Shown here piece after piece: positions 34,482-43,477 of a stretch of DNA of 64,000 bases. Origin of the DNA: Gemmatimonadota bacterium. Lineage in GTDB: Bacteria; Gemmatimonadota; Gemmatimonadetes; Gemmatimonadales; Gemmatimonadaceae. The notes under the pieces were generated by a model, which was not told the origin of the DNA, ran no database searches, and saw only the letters and a program-made list of their open reading frames with translations. The stretch's first letter is position 1, and every line of letters starts with the position of its first letter. Location: assembly GCA_016719105.1 (NCBI GenBank), contig JADKAQ010000022.1, forward strand, positions 62,001-126,000. Direction: 5' to 3'. Both the position numbers and the translations under genes were made by a program.

Positions 34482-36428
34482 ATGCGTGGAGCATCCCTCG
34501 TGTCTCGCGATCGCCTGACGTTTGCCCGTGTCGTCCCGTTGGCAGCGCTCCTGACGGCCACCCTGCTGGCGCCGTCCAGGGAGCTGCCGGCGCAACCCCC
34601 CGCCGCGGCGCCGTCCGCCGAGGCGGTCAAGGCCGCCTACTCCAAGCGCGAAGTGAAGATCAGGGTGCGCGATGGCGTGACACTCTTCACCTCGATCTAC
34701 GTCCCGCGCGATACCACGCGCCGCTATCCGGTGCTGCTCTCGCGCACCCCGTACTCGGTGGCCCCGTACGGCGCCGACGCCTATCGCCCCGCGCTCGGCC
34801 CCTCGGGGAATCCTCGTTATGCGGCTGACGGCTACATCTTCGTCTACCAGGACGTGCGCGGGCGCCACTTCTCCGAGGGGGTCTTTCGCGACATGACCCC
34901 GGCGCTCGAACGGCACGAGAAGCCGACCGACGTCGACGAGGGGACCGACACGTGGGACACGCTGGAGTGGCTCGCGGCCAACCTGCCGACCAATGGCAAG
35001 GTCGGGATCTACGGCACCTCATACCCCGGCTTCTACGCCTCGGCGAGCTGCCTGTCGCGCCACCCGACGCTCGTCGCCTGTTCGCCGCAGGCGCCGATGA
35101 CCGACATCGGGATGGGGGACGACAACTTCCACGGCGGCGCCTTTCTCCTTCCGCACAACTTCGGCTTCTACACCTTCTTCGGTCGCGGGCCACGCACCGA
35201 GCCGGGCTACGACAAGCGCTACCCGTTCGACATGGGGATGCGCGACGCCTACAAGTTCTACCTCGAGATGGGGCCGGTGGGGCCGGCCGCTCGCCGGTAC
35301 ATGCAGCCCGCCGGTTCGGCGGCGATGTTCGACAGCATCCTCGCCCACCCCGCCTACGACTATTACTGGAAGGCGCGCAACCTGCGCCCGCACCTCAAGG
35401 ACGTGAAGGCGGCGGTGCTCACGGTCGGCGGCTTCTACGACACCGAGGACCTGCATGGTCCGTGGTGGGTGTACGAGTCGATCGCCAAGCAGTCGCCGGC
35501 GACGAAGAACGGGCTCGTGGTGGGGCCCTGGTCGCACGGCGGGTGGAGCCGCGGCGACGGCAACGTGTTAGGCAGCCTGCGCTGGAAGTATAAGACCGGG
35601 CCCTTCTATCGCGACTCGGTGGAGTATCCCTTCTTCGCCCATCACCTCGCCGGTGCCCCCGACCCGTCGCTGCCTAACGTGCTGGTCTTCCGCACCGGCG
35701 CCGATCGCTGGGATCGCTACGACCGGTGGCCGGCGCCGGCCGCCAAGCCGGTCGCGCTCTACCTCCATCCCGACGGCAAGCTCGCCTTCGCCCCGCCACC
35801 GCGCGGGAGCGGCTTCGATGAGTACGTGAGCGATCCGGCGAAGCCCGTCCCGGTGGTCGACCGCATCGAGCCGCAGGGGATGCCGCGCGACTACATCACC
35901 GCCGACCAGCGGCACGCGTCGCGCCGTCCTGACGTCCTCACCTACCAGACCGAGATCCTCACCGAGGACGTGACGCTCACCGGCCCCGTCTCGCCGGTGC
36001 TGCACGTCAGCACCACGGGCACCGACGCCGACTTCATCGTCAAGCTCATCGACGTCTTCCCCGATTCGGCGGCCAACTGGGCCGAGGACAACAGCGGCTT
36101 CATGGTGGGCGGCTACCAACAGTTGGTGCGCGGTGAGCCGATGCGCATGCGCTACCGCCGTTCGTGGGAGAAGCCTTCGGCGATGGTCCCGGGGCGCCCC
36201 GACTCGGTGCGCTTCGAGATGCCCTCGATCCACCACACCTTCCGGAAGGGGCACCGCATCATGGTCCAGGTGCAGAGCTCCTGGTTCCCGCACATCGATC
36301 GCAATCCGCAGAAGTTCGTGCCAAACATCTTCGAAGCGAAGCCGGGGGATTTCGTGAAGGCGACGATGCGGGTGTATCACCATGCGCTCAAGGCCACGCG
36401 CGTGGAGCTGCGCCGGCTGGATCCCTAG
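34482..36428 (+). CDS. CocE/NonD-type hydrolase (S15 family X-Pro dipeptidyl peptidase-like)
   Basis: The protein is 648 aa with a signal peptide (FARVVPLAALLTATLLA, cleavage near LPAQP). Residues of about 50-370 form an alpha/beta hydrolase with Ser180 in YGTSYPGF, Asp320 in GGFYDTED and His352 in GPWSHGGW. The C-terminal jelly-roll (TYQTEILTEDVTLTGPVSPVLHVSTTG ... DADFIVKLIDVFPD) is the X-Pro dipeptidyl-peptidase C domain. The long VRDGVTLFTSIYVP start is typical of CocE/NonD hydrolases, which include cocaine esterase, glutaryl acylases and alpha-amino-acid ester hydrolases. It is probably a periplasmic acylase or peptidase. It converges on the gene at 36465 with 36 bp between. Confidence 0.92.
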   Translation: MRGASLVSRDRLTFARVVPLAALLTATLLAPSRELPAQPPAAAPSAEAVKAAYSKREVKIRVRDGVTLFTSIYVPRDTTRRYPVLLSRTPYSVAPYGADAYRPALGPSGNPRYAADGYIFVYQDVRGRHFSEGVFRDMTPALERHEKPTDVDEGTDTWDTLEWLAANLPTNGKVGIYGTSYPGFYASASCLSRHPTLVACSPQAPMTDIGMGDDNFHGGAFLLPHNFGFYTFFGRGPRTEPGYDKRYPFDMGMRDAYKFYLEMGPVGPAARRYMQPAGSAAMFDSILAHPAYDYYWKARNLRPHLKDVKAAVLTVGGFYDTEDLHGPWWVYESIAKQSPATKNGLVVGPWSHGGWSRGDGNVLGSLRWKYKTGPFYRDSVEYPFFAHHLAGAPDPSLPNVLVFRTGADRWDRYDRWPAPAAKPVALYLHPDGKLAFAPPPRGSGFDEYVSDPAKPVPVVDRIEPQGMPRDYITADQRHASRRPDVLTYQTEILTEDVTLTGPVSPVLHVSTTGTDADFIVKLIDVFPDSAANWAEDNSGFMVGGYQQLVRGEPMRMRYRRSWEKPSAMVPGRPDSVRFEMPSIHHTFRKGHRIMVQVQSSWFPHIDRNPQKFVPNIFEAKPGDFVKATMRVYHHALKATRVELRRLDP

Positions 36429-36464
36429 CGGTCGGACACGCGGCCGTTGCCGCCGGGCGGCGCG

Positions 36465-37559
36465 TCAGCGCGAGCGTTCGACCGCCCGGCGCAGGGAATC
36501 GAGCTTCGTGAGCACTTGGGGCGGCAGCAGCAGGTCATCGCTGATGGCCGCCTCTTCTTCTGCCCCGCGCCACTGCGCTTCGAGCGCGGCCAACTCTCCC
36601 GCCAGGAGCGCGCGCTCCGTCTCCTCGTGCGCCGCCATCTCCAGCGCCAGCTTCACCTCCGAGGGGAGGGCGGTCAGGTCCCCCGAATCGCCAAAGGTCT
36701 GCTGCGCCGTGAAGCGTGCGCGATGCCGTGCCAGGAATGACGGGAGCCCCTCGGTCCCCCCGGCTTCACCGATGAGGTCGATCGCCCCGCGAATGCGCGG
36801 CGTCGGCGCCCCCGCGCGGTTGAGGCGCGGGACACAATGCGAGAGGTGGTCGCGTGCGGAGGGCCCCACGAGGCGTACCGTCCCGATCGCGACCGACTTG
36901 TTCATGCCGCGCGCCCACCATCCTTCGGATGGTTTGTCATCGTCGGTGAGTCGGCTGGTGTACGGCACCTCCAGCCCCCACCCCCCGTCCTCTTCGGAGG
37001 CGCTGACCAAGCGTGGATTCCCGATCGGGAGGACTCGCCCGCCCGCCGGGTCGTCGAGCGGACGCTCGCGCGTGAGCGCCGACGAGGTGCGCAGCACGTT
37101 CACCAGGTTGGCCACATGGATGACGGGGAGGAACGCCGTCACCGAGGCTCCGAGCGCGACGGCCCCCGCCGCCAGCGCGCCCACCGCCGCCACCCCTCCC
37201 ACGCCTAACGCGATCACCTTCGCCCGACGACGTCCGAACTGGTCGCCGTATCGCCAGGCCGCAAACTCGCGCGGGATTGGGCGGCCGATGCGTACCAGCT
37301 CCGTGCCGTCACGCAGCTTCGCCAATCCCACCTGGTCGGTACTCGCCCGCAGTCGCGTCTCGCGAAAGGCGCGCTCGCACGACTCGATCGCCTCCCAGCG
37401 CTGCTCGATGGGGGCGAGGTTCCATCGCTCGCAGCGGCGACACACCGCCCACAACCGCCCCTTCGATGCATCGAAGGCGAGGCGTCGCCCGACGGGCATC
37501 TCCTCGATGCTGTCGTTCGCGGGGAAGGGGGTGGCGCACCAGGCGCAGGAGGTCAGCAT
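36465..37559 (-). CDS. Membrane-associated protein with N-terminal CxxC/CxxC motif, unknown function
   Basis: The protein is 364 aa. The N-terminus has CAWC and, 33 residues on, CRRC, a zinc-ribbon or rubredoxin-like knuckle without a signal peptide. Residues of about 110-150 form a hydrophobic Ala/Gly-rich segment (VIALGVGGVAAVGALAAGAVALG) that may be one or two membrane helices, preceded by RRRAK, so the ribbon would be cytoplasmic. The C-terminal 120 residues are charged helices (EVKLALEMAAHEETERALLAGELAALEAQW), a possible coiled coil. No family recognised. It is downstream of the MFS transporter, separated by a 22-bp palindrome. Confidence 0.65.
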   Translation of the reverse strand: MLTSCAWCATPFPANDSIEEMPVGRRLAFDASKGRLWAVCRRCERWNLAPIEQRWEAIESCERAFRETRLRASTDQVGLAKLRDGTELVRIGRPIPREFAAWRYGDQFGRRRAKVIALGVGGVAAVGALAAGAVALGASVTAFLPVIHVANLVNVLRTSSALTRERPLDDPAGGRVLPIGNPRLVSASEEDGGWGLEVPYTSRLTDDDKPSEGWWARGMNKSVAIGTVRLVGPSARDHLSHCVPRLNRAGAPTPRIRGAIDLIGEAGGTEGLPSFLARHRARFTAQQTFGDSGDLTALPSEVKLALEMAAHEETERALLAGELAALEAQWRGAEEEAAISDDLLLPPQVLTKLDSLRRAVERSR

Positions 37560-37568
37560 GCTGGAATC

Positions 37569-37590
37569 GGGTGAACGACGTCGCTCACCC
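37569..37590. promoter_or_regulatory. 22-bp near-perfect palindrome between two genes
   Basis: The sequence GGGTGAACGACGTCGCTCACCC is a palindrome with ten of eleven base pairs matching and no loop, centred on ACGT. It fills the 36-bp gap between the MFS gene (stop at 37596) and the start codon at 37559. A loopless palindrome of this size directly before a start is typical of a dimeric repressor operator. A hairpin at the end of the MFS gene is the alternative. Confidence 0.45.
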
Positions 37591-37595
37591 GCAAA

Positions 37596-38810
37596 CTACA
37601 CAGGAGCCGCCGCCGATCCCTCCGTCCCACGTATCCGCCGCTCCATCACGACGAACAGCAGCAGGCACGCCGCCCCGATCCCGAACTCCACGAGCAACAT
37701 CCCGTTGGTGGCCCATCGGTCGTGTGCCCACCCATCCACGCGCAGCATCGCCAGCCCGAACATCGTGTTCATGGCGAAGAAGACGTTGATCTTGGTCGCC
37801 GCCGCGCGTTCGCCGATCACGCCGAGGACCATCCCCGTCAGCGTCGTGGAGCAGAGCCCGAGCGCGAAGGTATAGGTCAGCGTCGAGGCGGCGTAGCCCA
37901 ACGTGTTGCGCGGCGAGACGAGGAGGAGCAAGGCGGCCAACGCCGATATGGTGCACGCCACGGCGTACGCGCGCGCGCTCGGCAGGCGGGACGCGAGCAC
38001 TCCGCCGACCATGCACCCGGTGACGATGGCAATCCCGCCACCGATGCCGAGGACGAACGAGACGACATCGGCCGACGCGTTCCACTCCGGCCCCAGCGAT
38101 CCGAACAGGAACTGCGCCGATCCCGTCCCGATGGGCAGTATCGCCAGCAGCAACCCAATGCGTCCCGCACGACTGCGCAGCACGGCGCGCAACTCGCGCC
38201 ACGCGTCCGACGCGCGGTCGGCGACGCGTGCCCCGCGCGGGAGGCCCGCCGGCTCCTGCAGCCCGCGCAGTGCCAACGAGCAGGCCACGAGGAGGAGCGC
38301 AAGCACCGCCCCTGCCATCCACGGTTCCGGGAGGTGCTTCGTCAGCCACAACCCGAGCCCGCCCCCTGCGGTCTGCCCGAACTGGTTTCCGCTCTGGAAC
38401 CACCCGCTCGCCCGGCCGCGCCCTCCCGGCCCGGCGTTAAACGCCATCAACCCCTCCGTGGCGAAGGCGACGAAGGTCGCGGCGAAGTTGCCCGTGAGCA
38501 CGAGCACCGAGAGGAGTGGCACGTTCGACTCGCGCATCGGCGTCGCGGTGAGGGCGACGATGACGAGCGACATGACCCCGATGGCGATGCGATACCAGGC
38601 CTTCCGCGACAGGGAGTAATCGGCCAGCGGCGCCCAGATGAACTTGAAGGCGTGGGCAAAGAAGGCCGACCCCACCATCGCCGCCGCCGCCGAGACGGGG
38701 AGTCCGGCGCGCGATGAGAGGTATCCCAGCGCGACGCTGGGATACCCGATCATCAGCCCCATGGGGAAGTACAGGGCGGCGTAGCGCCAGGGGTGGGGAG
38801 CCTCGTGCAC
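37596..38810 (-). CDS. MFS transporter, AmpG-like
   Basis: The protein is 404 aa with about twelve hydrophobic helices. The start (YAALYFPMGLMIGYPSVALGYLSSRAG) and the loop after helix 2 (KFIWAPLADYSLSRKAWYRIAIGVMSL) match the AmpG/PAT group of the major facilitator superfamily, where a KFxWAPLxD motif follows the second helix. AmpG imports anhydromuropeptides; other members carry acetyl-CoA or sugars, so the substrate is open. It starts with GTG at 38810, one base after the TGA of the Asp-box gene, so translation is probably coupled. An ATG 17 codons in is an alternative start. Confidence 0.85.
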   Translation of the reverse strand: MHEAPHPWRYAALYFPMGLMIGYPSVALGYLSSRAGLPVSAAAAMVGSAFFAHAFKFIWAPLADYSLSRKAWYRIAIGVMSLVIVALTATPMRESNVPLLSVLVLTGNFAATFVAFATEGLMAFNAGPGGRGRASGWFQSGNQFGQTAGGGLGLWLTKHLPEPWMAGAVLALLLVACSLALRGLQEPAGLPRGARVADRASDAWRELRAVLRSRAGRIGLLLAILPIGTGSAQFLFGSLGPEWNASADVVSFVLGIGGGIAIVTGCMVGGVLASRLPSARAYAVACTISALAALLLLVSPRNTLGYAASTLTYTFALGLCSTTLTGMVLGVIGERAAATKINVFFAMNTMFGLAMLRVDGWAHDRWATNGMLLVEFGIGAACLLLFVVMERRIRGTEGSAAAPV

Positions 38811-38811
38811 C

Positions 38812-41800
38812 TCAGCGTTCCACGCCTAACGCCTTGGCCCTCGTCCGGGCGAGGGTCCACCGCCCCATCGTGGTGACGTACTGCCGGCGTGCGGCGGCGG
38901 CCGCCGCCACCTGCACCGCCGTCGGTGCCACCTCGGCCCCTTGCATCCCCATTGCGGCCGCCTGCAACGCGTTGCTCACCGCCTCCAGCGTGGGCGTGGC
39001 CGTCGCCGCGCCGCGCCGGCGGAAGCCTCCGATGCGCATGCGATTCAGCCCCGTGGGGGCCAACGCTTCCAGCTCCCCCTTCACAGACTCGGCGTCGGCG
39101 CCGGTGAGCGCGGCGACCTTCGCACCCAGCGCCTTGGCCTCGTTGAACGCCCGGTGCGCGGCCACGGCTCCCTCGTACATCTCCACGCTCAGCGCATTGA
39201 GCTGCGCCAGGGCTACCGGGGCGATCTTCACGCGCGGATCGAGCTTGACCTCGATGGGTTGCGACTGCGACGTCCCGTTGACCGTGAGGCGCGCGGTGTA
39301 CGTGCCGGGCGGAACCCACGGCACGTTGTAGTTGGGGTACGTGCGCCCGGGGACGGCTCCCGTCGCTTCTTCATCACCGGCCGGAATCAGGTCCTGCGGC
39401 GACACGGGGTCAAAGCGCAGGTCCCAGCTGAAGCGATGCATCCCCGCCTTGGTCGAGATGATGTACTGCGGTGCGGGCCAATACAGCGGGAGCCCGCAGT
39501 ACGCGGCGGTGGGGTTCTTCTGGCAGACCTTGTCGTAGGCCGCCATGTCCTTCCCCGGATCGGGGTCGAAGACCGGCTCGGTGCTGGAGTAGCTGCGGAC
39601 GACCTTCCCCTTGGCGTTGAGGATCTCGAGCATCACGGGTCCGCTGGCGTCGCTGGCCAGGTAGTAGTCGATGAGCCCCCCCGGGGGCGGATTCTCCCCC
39701 GATGGCATCTCCGGGGGCCATGGCGTGGGCTCGTTGGTGCCGAAGCGCACGCGCACGGCGGGGGCCGGCTTGAAGAGGTACGGCTTGCCTGACGAGAGCG
39801 CCGAGCGCGCCGCCGCCGCCTGCCGGAGCGGCGTCACGTTGTCGAGGATCCAGAAGCCGCGCCCGTGCGTTCCGGCGATGAGGTCGGCGCAGTGGCACGT
39901 CGAGTCGTCCTTGACCTGGAGGTCGCGCACCGAGATGGGGGGCATCCCGTTCTTGAGCGTCTGCCAGTGGTCGCCGTCGTCGAACGAGACCCATACCTGC
40001 AGGTCGGTCGCGGCGTAGAGCAGCCCCTTCTGCCGCGGATCTTCGCGAATGGCGTTGGCGACCGCGCCGCCCGCAATCCCCGTGTTGATCTCGGTCCACG
40101 TCTTCCCGCCGTCGTGCGTGCGGAAGAAGTGCGGGTTGATGTCGTCTAGGCGCAACGTGTTGGCCGCCGCGTACGCCGTGAGGTTGTCGAAGTGCCCCGC
40201 CTCGATGTTGAAGATTCGCGTCCACGGCTTGATCGACGGCGGTGTCACGTTGTTCCACGTGGTCCCGCCATTGGTTGTCACCTGGATGTGTCCGTCGTCG
40301 GTGCCAGCCCACAGGATCGACAGCGAACGCGGCGACGGTGAGAGCGCGGTGATGCTCCCCATCGGCGCCGGCTTCACGGTGGCGGCGTACTTCCCGGCGT
40401 TGGCCGGAACGTCCCACGTCTGGCGGGTGAGGTCGGGGGAGACGCGCGTCCAACTGTGCGCCTTGTCGGTGCTCTTCCAGACGACGTTGGAGACGTAGTA
40501 CAGCGTCTGGTTGTCCACGGGCGAGAAGTGCAGCGGCATGGTACGCACGTTGCGATTCATCGCTCCGCCGCCGGGGAGCGTCCCGGACGCGTCGGGTCCC
40601 ACCTGCGTGGTTTGCGCGGTGCGGCGATCATAGCGAGAGACGCCGGAGCGCTGGCTCCCGAAGACGATATCGGGGTTCTTCGGATCGGGGGCCGCCATCC
40701 CGTACTCCTGGATGTTGACCGGATGCCAGTCGTGGAAGGTGATGCGCCCATCGTCCGAGCGGCTCTGCACGCACGCCGACCCCGAGTCCTGCTGCCCGCT
40801 GCAGACGCGATACGGGAAGGCATTGTCGGTGGTGACGTGGTACATCGCGGCCGTGTTCTGGTTGTACCAGTTGCTCCATGACGCGCCGCGATTGGCGGAA
40901 ACCACGGCGCCCTGGTCCGCGACGGCGACGATGATCTTCGGGTCGTTGGGGTTGATCCAGATGCGCTGGTAGTCGTCGCCGCCAGGTGCACCGCGTACCG
41001 CCGACCACGTCAACCCGCCGTCCATGGTGCGCCACATGACCACCGAGGCACTGTAGACGACCTTCGGGTCCTTGGGATCGATCGCCAGCGTGGGAAGGTC
41101 GCCCCCCCCGATGCGTGCCAGCGGGCGCATGTCCTGCTTGCCGTTAGGCGTTTCCTTGTTGGCGCCGAGGACGGGCTGGAACCAGTGCGCGCCGCCATCG
41201 GTCGACTTGTAGAAGCCGATGGCCCCCGTGCCGGGCGCCACCACGGCGTACAGCGTCCCGGGCTCGCTGGGGGCGATGGCGATATTGGCCTGCAGGATCG
41301 GCGGGAGCCCGTCGGAGAGCTGCGTCCAGGTCGTGCCGCCGTCGGTCGACTTGAAGATCCCCATTCCCGCGTTGCCGAACCCCTGCCCTTCTATGAAGCT
41401 CTGCTGCTGCTGCCAGAGGGTGGCGTAGATGGTGTTGGGGTCGCTCGGGTCGATGAGCACCTCATTGGCGCTCGTGTACTCGTCCTTGTAGAGGACTTTC
41501 TCGAACGTGCGCCCGCCGTCGGTCGAGCGAAAGACGCCGCGCTCGGGGTTGGGGCCGTACGGGTGACCGAGCACGGCGACGAAGAGGCGGTTCTCGTTGC
41601 GCGGGTCGACGGCGATGGCGGCGATCATCTGGCTTTCGCGCAGCCCCAGATGCGTCCACGTCTTGCCGGCGTCGGTCGACTTGTACATCCCGTCGCCGAT
41701 GGCCAGGTCGGGGCGGATGATCCCCGCACCGCTTCCGACATAGATCGTATTGGGATTGGTCGGTGCGACGGCGATGGCGCCGATCGAGCCGGTGGGTTGG

Positions 41801-42072
41801 TCGTCGAAGATCGGGACCCAGTTGGCGCCGTAGTCGGTCGACCGCCACACGCCGCCGTTGTCGAAGCCGGCGTAGAAGGTGTTGGGGAGCGAGGCGACGC
41901 CCGAGACCGCGCGCGCGCGTCCGGCGCGGGTGGGGCCGATCTCGCGCCAGCGCATCTCGGGGAAGGAGAGGTCCTGGGCGGTGAGCGGGGCCGCAGGCGC
42001 AACGACGGCGAGGAGCGCGGCGAGTGCGAGCGGAGACCGCACGACGGCGGCGCGAAGGAGGGAAGGGCGCAT
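38812..42072 (-). CDS. Secreted Asp-box (BNR/sortilin-type) beta-propeller protein, paralogue
   Basis: The protein is 1086 aa, taking the ATG at 42072, where a signal peptide begins (MRPSLLRAAVVRSPLALAALL, cleavage near LTAQD). About eleven Asp-box motifs are visible (TDYGANW, TDAGKTW, TDGGRTF, TDGGTTW twice, MDGGLTW, HDGGKTW, FDDGDHW). The C-terminal region contains a beta-sandwich and a helical stretch (LAQLNALSVEMYEGAVAAHRAFNEAKAL). It parallels the gene at 3634-6696 throughout, including the opening (MRWREIGPTRAGRARAVSGV versus LPWRHIGPSSFGGRIDDIEA). Enzymatic activity cannot be inferred. It is immediately followed by the MFS gene on the same strand, which suggests a combined surface-binding and transport function. 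Confidence 0.88.
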   Translation of the reverse strand: MRPSLLRAAVVRSPLALAALLAVVAPAAPLTAQDLSFPEMRWREIGPTRAGRARAVSGVASLPNTFYAGFDNGGVWRSTDYGANWVPIFDDQPTGSIGAIAVAPTNPNTIYVGSGAGIIRPDLAIGDGMYKSTDAGKTWTHLGLRESQMIAAIAVDPRNENRLFVAVLGHPYGPNPERGVFRSTDGGRTFEKVLYKDEYTSANEVLIDPSDPNTIYATLWQQQQSFIEGQGFGNAGMGIFKSTDGGTTWTQLSDGLPPILQANIAIAPSEPGTLYAVVAPGTGAIGFYKSTDGGAHWFQPVLGANKETPNGKQDMRPLARIGGGDLPTLAIDPKDPKVVYSASVVMWRTMDGGLTWSAVRGAPGGDDYQRIWINPNDPKIIVAVADQGAVVSANRGASWSNWYNQNTAAMYHVTTDNAFPYRVCSGQQDSGSACVQSRSDDGRITFHDWHPVNIQEYGMAAPDPKNPDIVFGSQRSGVSRYDRRTAQTTQVGPDASGTLPGGGAMNRNVRTMPLHFSPVDNQTLYYVSNVVWKSTDKAHSWTRVSPDLTRQTWDVPANAGKYAATVKPAPMGSITALSPSPRSLSILWAGTDDGHIQVTTNGGTTWNNVTPPSIKPWTRIFNIEAGHFDNLTAYAAANTLRLDDINPHFFRTHDGGKTWTEINTGIAGGAVANAIREDPRQKGLLYAATDLQVWVSFDDGDHWQTLKNGMPPISVRDLQVKDDSTCHCADLIAGTHGRGFWILDNVTPLRQAAAARSALSSGKPYLFKPAPAVRVRFGTNEPTPWPPEMPSGENPPPGGLIDYYLASDASGPVMLEILNAKGKVVRSYSSTEPVFDPDPGKDMAAYDKVCQKNPTAAYCGLPLYWPAPQYIISTKAGMHRFSWDLRFDPVSPQDLIPAGDEEATGAVPGRTYPNYNVPWVPPGTYTARLTVNGTSQSQPIEVKLDPRVKIAPVALAQLNALSVEMYEGAVAAHRAFNEAKALGAKVAALTGADAESVKGELEALAPTGLNRMRIGGFRRRGAATATPTLEAVSNALQAAAMGMQGAEVAPTAVQVAAAAAARRQYVTTMGRWTLARTRAKALGVER

Positions 42073-42194
42073 GGCGGGGACGGGTAAGGCGAAGGGGACG
42101 TGAGCCCCGAACATGCATCCCGGCCGTCGGCTGCGACAGGACGATTCCCCCGACGCCGCCCTCGCCCCCCGAAAAGAAGCGACAAATGCGCGAA

Positions 42195-42221
42195 CGGTCG
42201 CCCCCCCGGGAGGGGCGACCG
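42195..42221 (-). terminator. Rho-independent terminator after the small secreted protein gene
   Basis: CGGTCGCCCC (42195-42204) and GGGGCGACCG (42212-42221) form a perfect 10-bp stem with a 7-nt loop. Read on the minus strand the stem follows the stop codon by about 10 bp and is followed by a T-rich tail (TTCGCGCATTTGTCGCTTCTTTT). The stop codon of the gene is itself part of a CGTTAGG motif (42232-42238). Confidence 0.7.
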
Positions 42222-42232
42222 TCCGGCAGGGC

Positions 42233-42640
42233 CTAACGAGCGGCGACGCGCAGCTTCCCCGCTTCCCGGCCGAGCGACCAGCGCCCGTCGGCGACCTTGG
42301 GCGTGGTGCCGTCGGCCTGCTTGTCGAGGACGAGGGTGAGGACGCCGTCGGGCGTCTCGCCCTGGAGCACGAGATCGGACTCGATGACCGCGACCGTGAG
42401 CGGGCGCTGGATCGACTCGCCCTGCAGGACCGTGGAGGCCACGAGCGTCCCGGCCGAGTCGGTGACCGTGACCGTCATCGGGAAGTTGATCGCCTTGCGC
42501 GTTCCCTTGAAGTCGTACGTAGCGACGACCCGCTGCGAACGGTTGGTGATCACGCGGCTCTGCTGCGCGGCGGCGGTCGTGGCGGACAGCCCGATGGCGG
42601 CGACAGCGGCGATGGCGGAGAGGATGATGCGGCGGCTCAT
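42233..42640 (-). CDS. Small secreted protein of unknown function
   Basis: The protein is 135 aa with a clear signal peptide (MSRRIILSAIAAVAAIGLSA, cleavage after AAAQQ). The mature 110 residues are mostly beta (RVVATYDFKGTRKAINFPMTVTVTDSAGTLVAST, LTVAVIESDLVLQGETPDG), suggesting a small Ig-like or lipocalin-like sandwich. It has no cysteines. I recognise no family. It has its own terminator, and a possible promoter lies in the long upstream spacer, so it is probably transcribed alone. Confidence 0.75.
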   Translation of the reverse strand: MSRRIILSAIAAVAAIGLSATTAAAQQSRVITNRSQRVVATYDFKGTRKAINFPMTVTVTDSAGTLVASTVLQGESIQRPLTVAVIESDLVLQGETPDGVLTLVLDKQADGTTPKVADGRWSLGREAGKLRVAAR

Positions 42641-43066
42641 GGCAAGGCTCCTGCGAATGTATGTGGAAAACGAATCGAGTCGTATCCGGGCCTACGCGGT
42701 GGGGCACTGCGGGGTTTCACGACCCCCGAGGCGCACGCACGCGGTCGGTGTCCGTGCTGAAGGCACGGGACAGGAACTCGTGGCGCGCAACCGCGTGTGA
42801 CCGGGACGCTCGCGTGACGCATCATGCGACGCATCACCCGGCGCACCATGCGATGCACCGTGATTTCGATACTAGAGACGCGCTGCGCCACCAGCAAGTT
42901 GTCATGACAGAAAGCCGCCTGACGAGTGGTACAACGGCGCGCGTTGTGAATCTTGTCAATCTCCCGTGAGCGTCCAGTAAAGGAATGGGTCAATTGTCCC
43001 AGGCAGCCCGGGGGCCCAATCGCGCCCCCGTGACCGATGGGGCACCCGCGCGTCACGGCACGCACG

Positions 43067-43122
43067 CAGGTGCGCGTGTGCAGGTGCGCGTGTGCAGGTG
43101 CGTGTGTGCAGGTGCGTGTGTG
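43067..43122. repeat. 14-bp tandem repeat, four copies
   Basis: The unit CAGGTGCGCGTGTG occurs twice exactly (43067 and 43081) and twice with one C-to-T change (43095 and 43109), with a partial fifth copy after 43122. The 14-bp period is not a multiple of three, which speaks against coding here. Confidence 0.85.
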
Positions 43123-43205
43123 CAGGTGTGCGGTCGCGCGTGCTCGGCAGGACCTAACGGAAAACAGCTGCAGCAGAGCGATCCGGCAAGTCCACGCGCG
43201 GCAAG

Positions 43206-43250
43206 CCCGGCGTGACGTTGCCCGGCGTGACGTCGCCCGGCGTGACGTCG
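43206..43250. repeat. 15-bp tandem repeat, three copies
   Basis: The unit CCCGGCGTGACGTCG is repeated three times (43206, 43221, 43236; the first has TTG at its end) with a degenerate fourth copy from 43251. It is independent of the 14-bp array about 80 bp to the left. Confidence 0.8.
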
Positions 43251-43477
43251 CCCGGCGGCACGTGTCCGGCCAGTTCCTCCCGAACCCATACGCCGCCCTG
43301 CGCAGCTTCCCCGCCATTCCCGACATCGGCCCCGCACACGGCGCGCCGGCACGTGGCGTACCCGCGCGGCACACCCTGCCGGCGCCCCGGACACCTTCCG
43401 CTCGACGCCGACGTTGGCTACAAGCATGCGTGCCGTTCGTGGCTCGTGATCGCACCACGCGTCCTCGCCTTCCGCTC

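Larger units (their letters stand above)
42641..43477. other. Long divergent intergenic region with two tandem repeats
   Basis: 837 bp between a minus-strand and a plus-strand gene. The left part (about 42830-42970) is less GC-rich than its surroundings and holds a minus-strand TTGACA (complement at 42954-42959), a candidate -35 element for the small secreted protein gene; the best -10 is weak. The right part contains the two tandem repeats listed separately. The reading frame of the downstream gene is open back to 43037, but it reads through the repeats as RRDVA units and has no signal peptide, so I leave it non-coding. Confidence 0.5.

Noticed and set aside
43060..43260. CRISPR array
   Set aside because: The repeats are direct, contiguous 14- and 15-bp units without spacers, and no cas gene is nearby.
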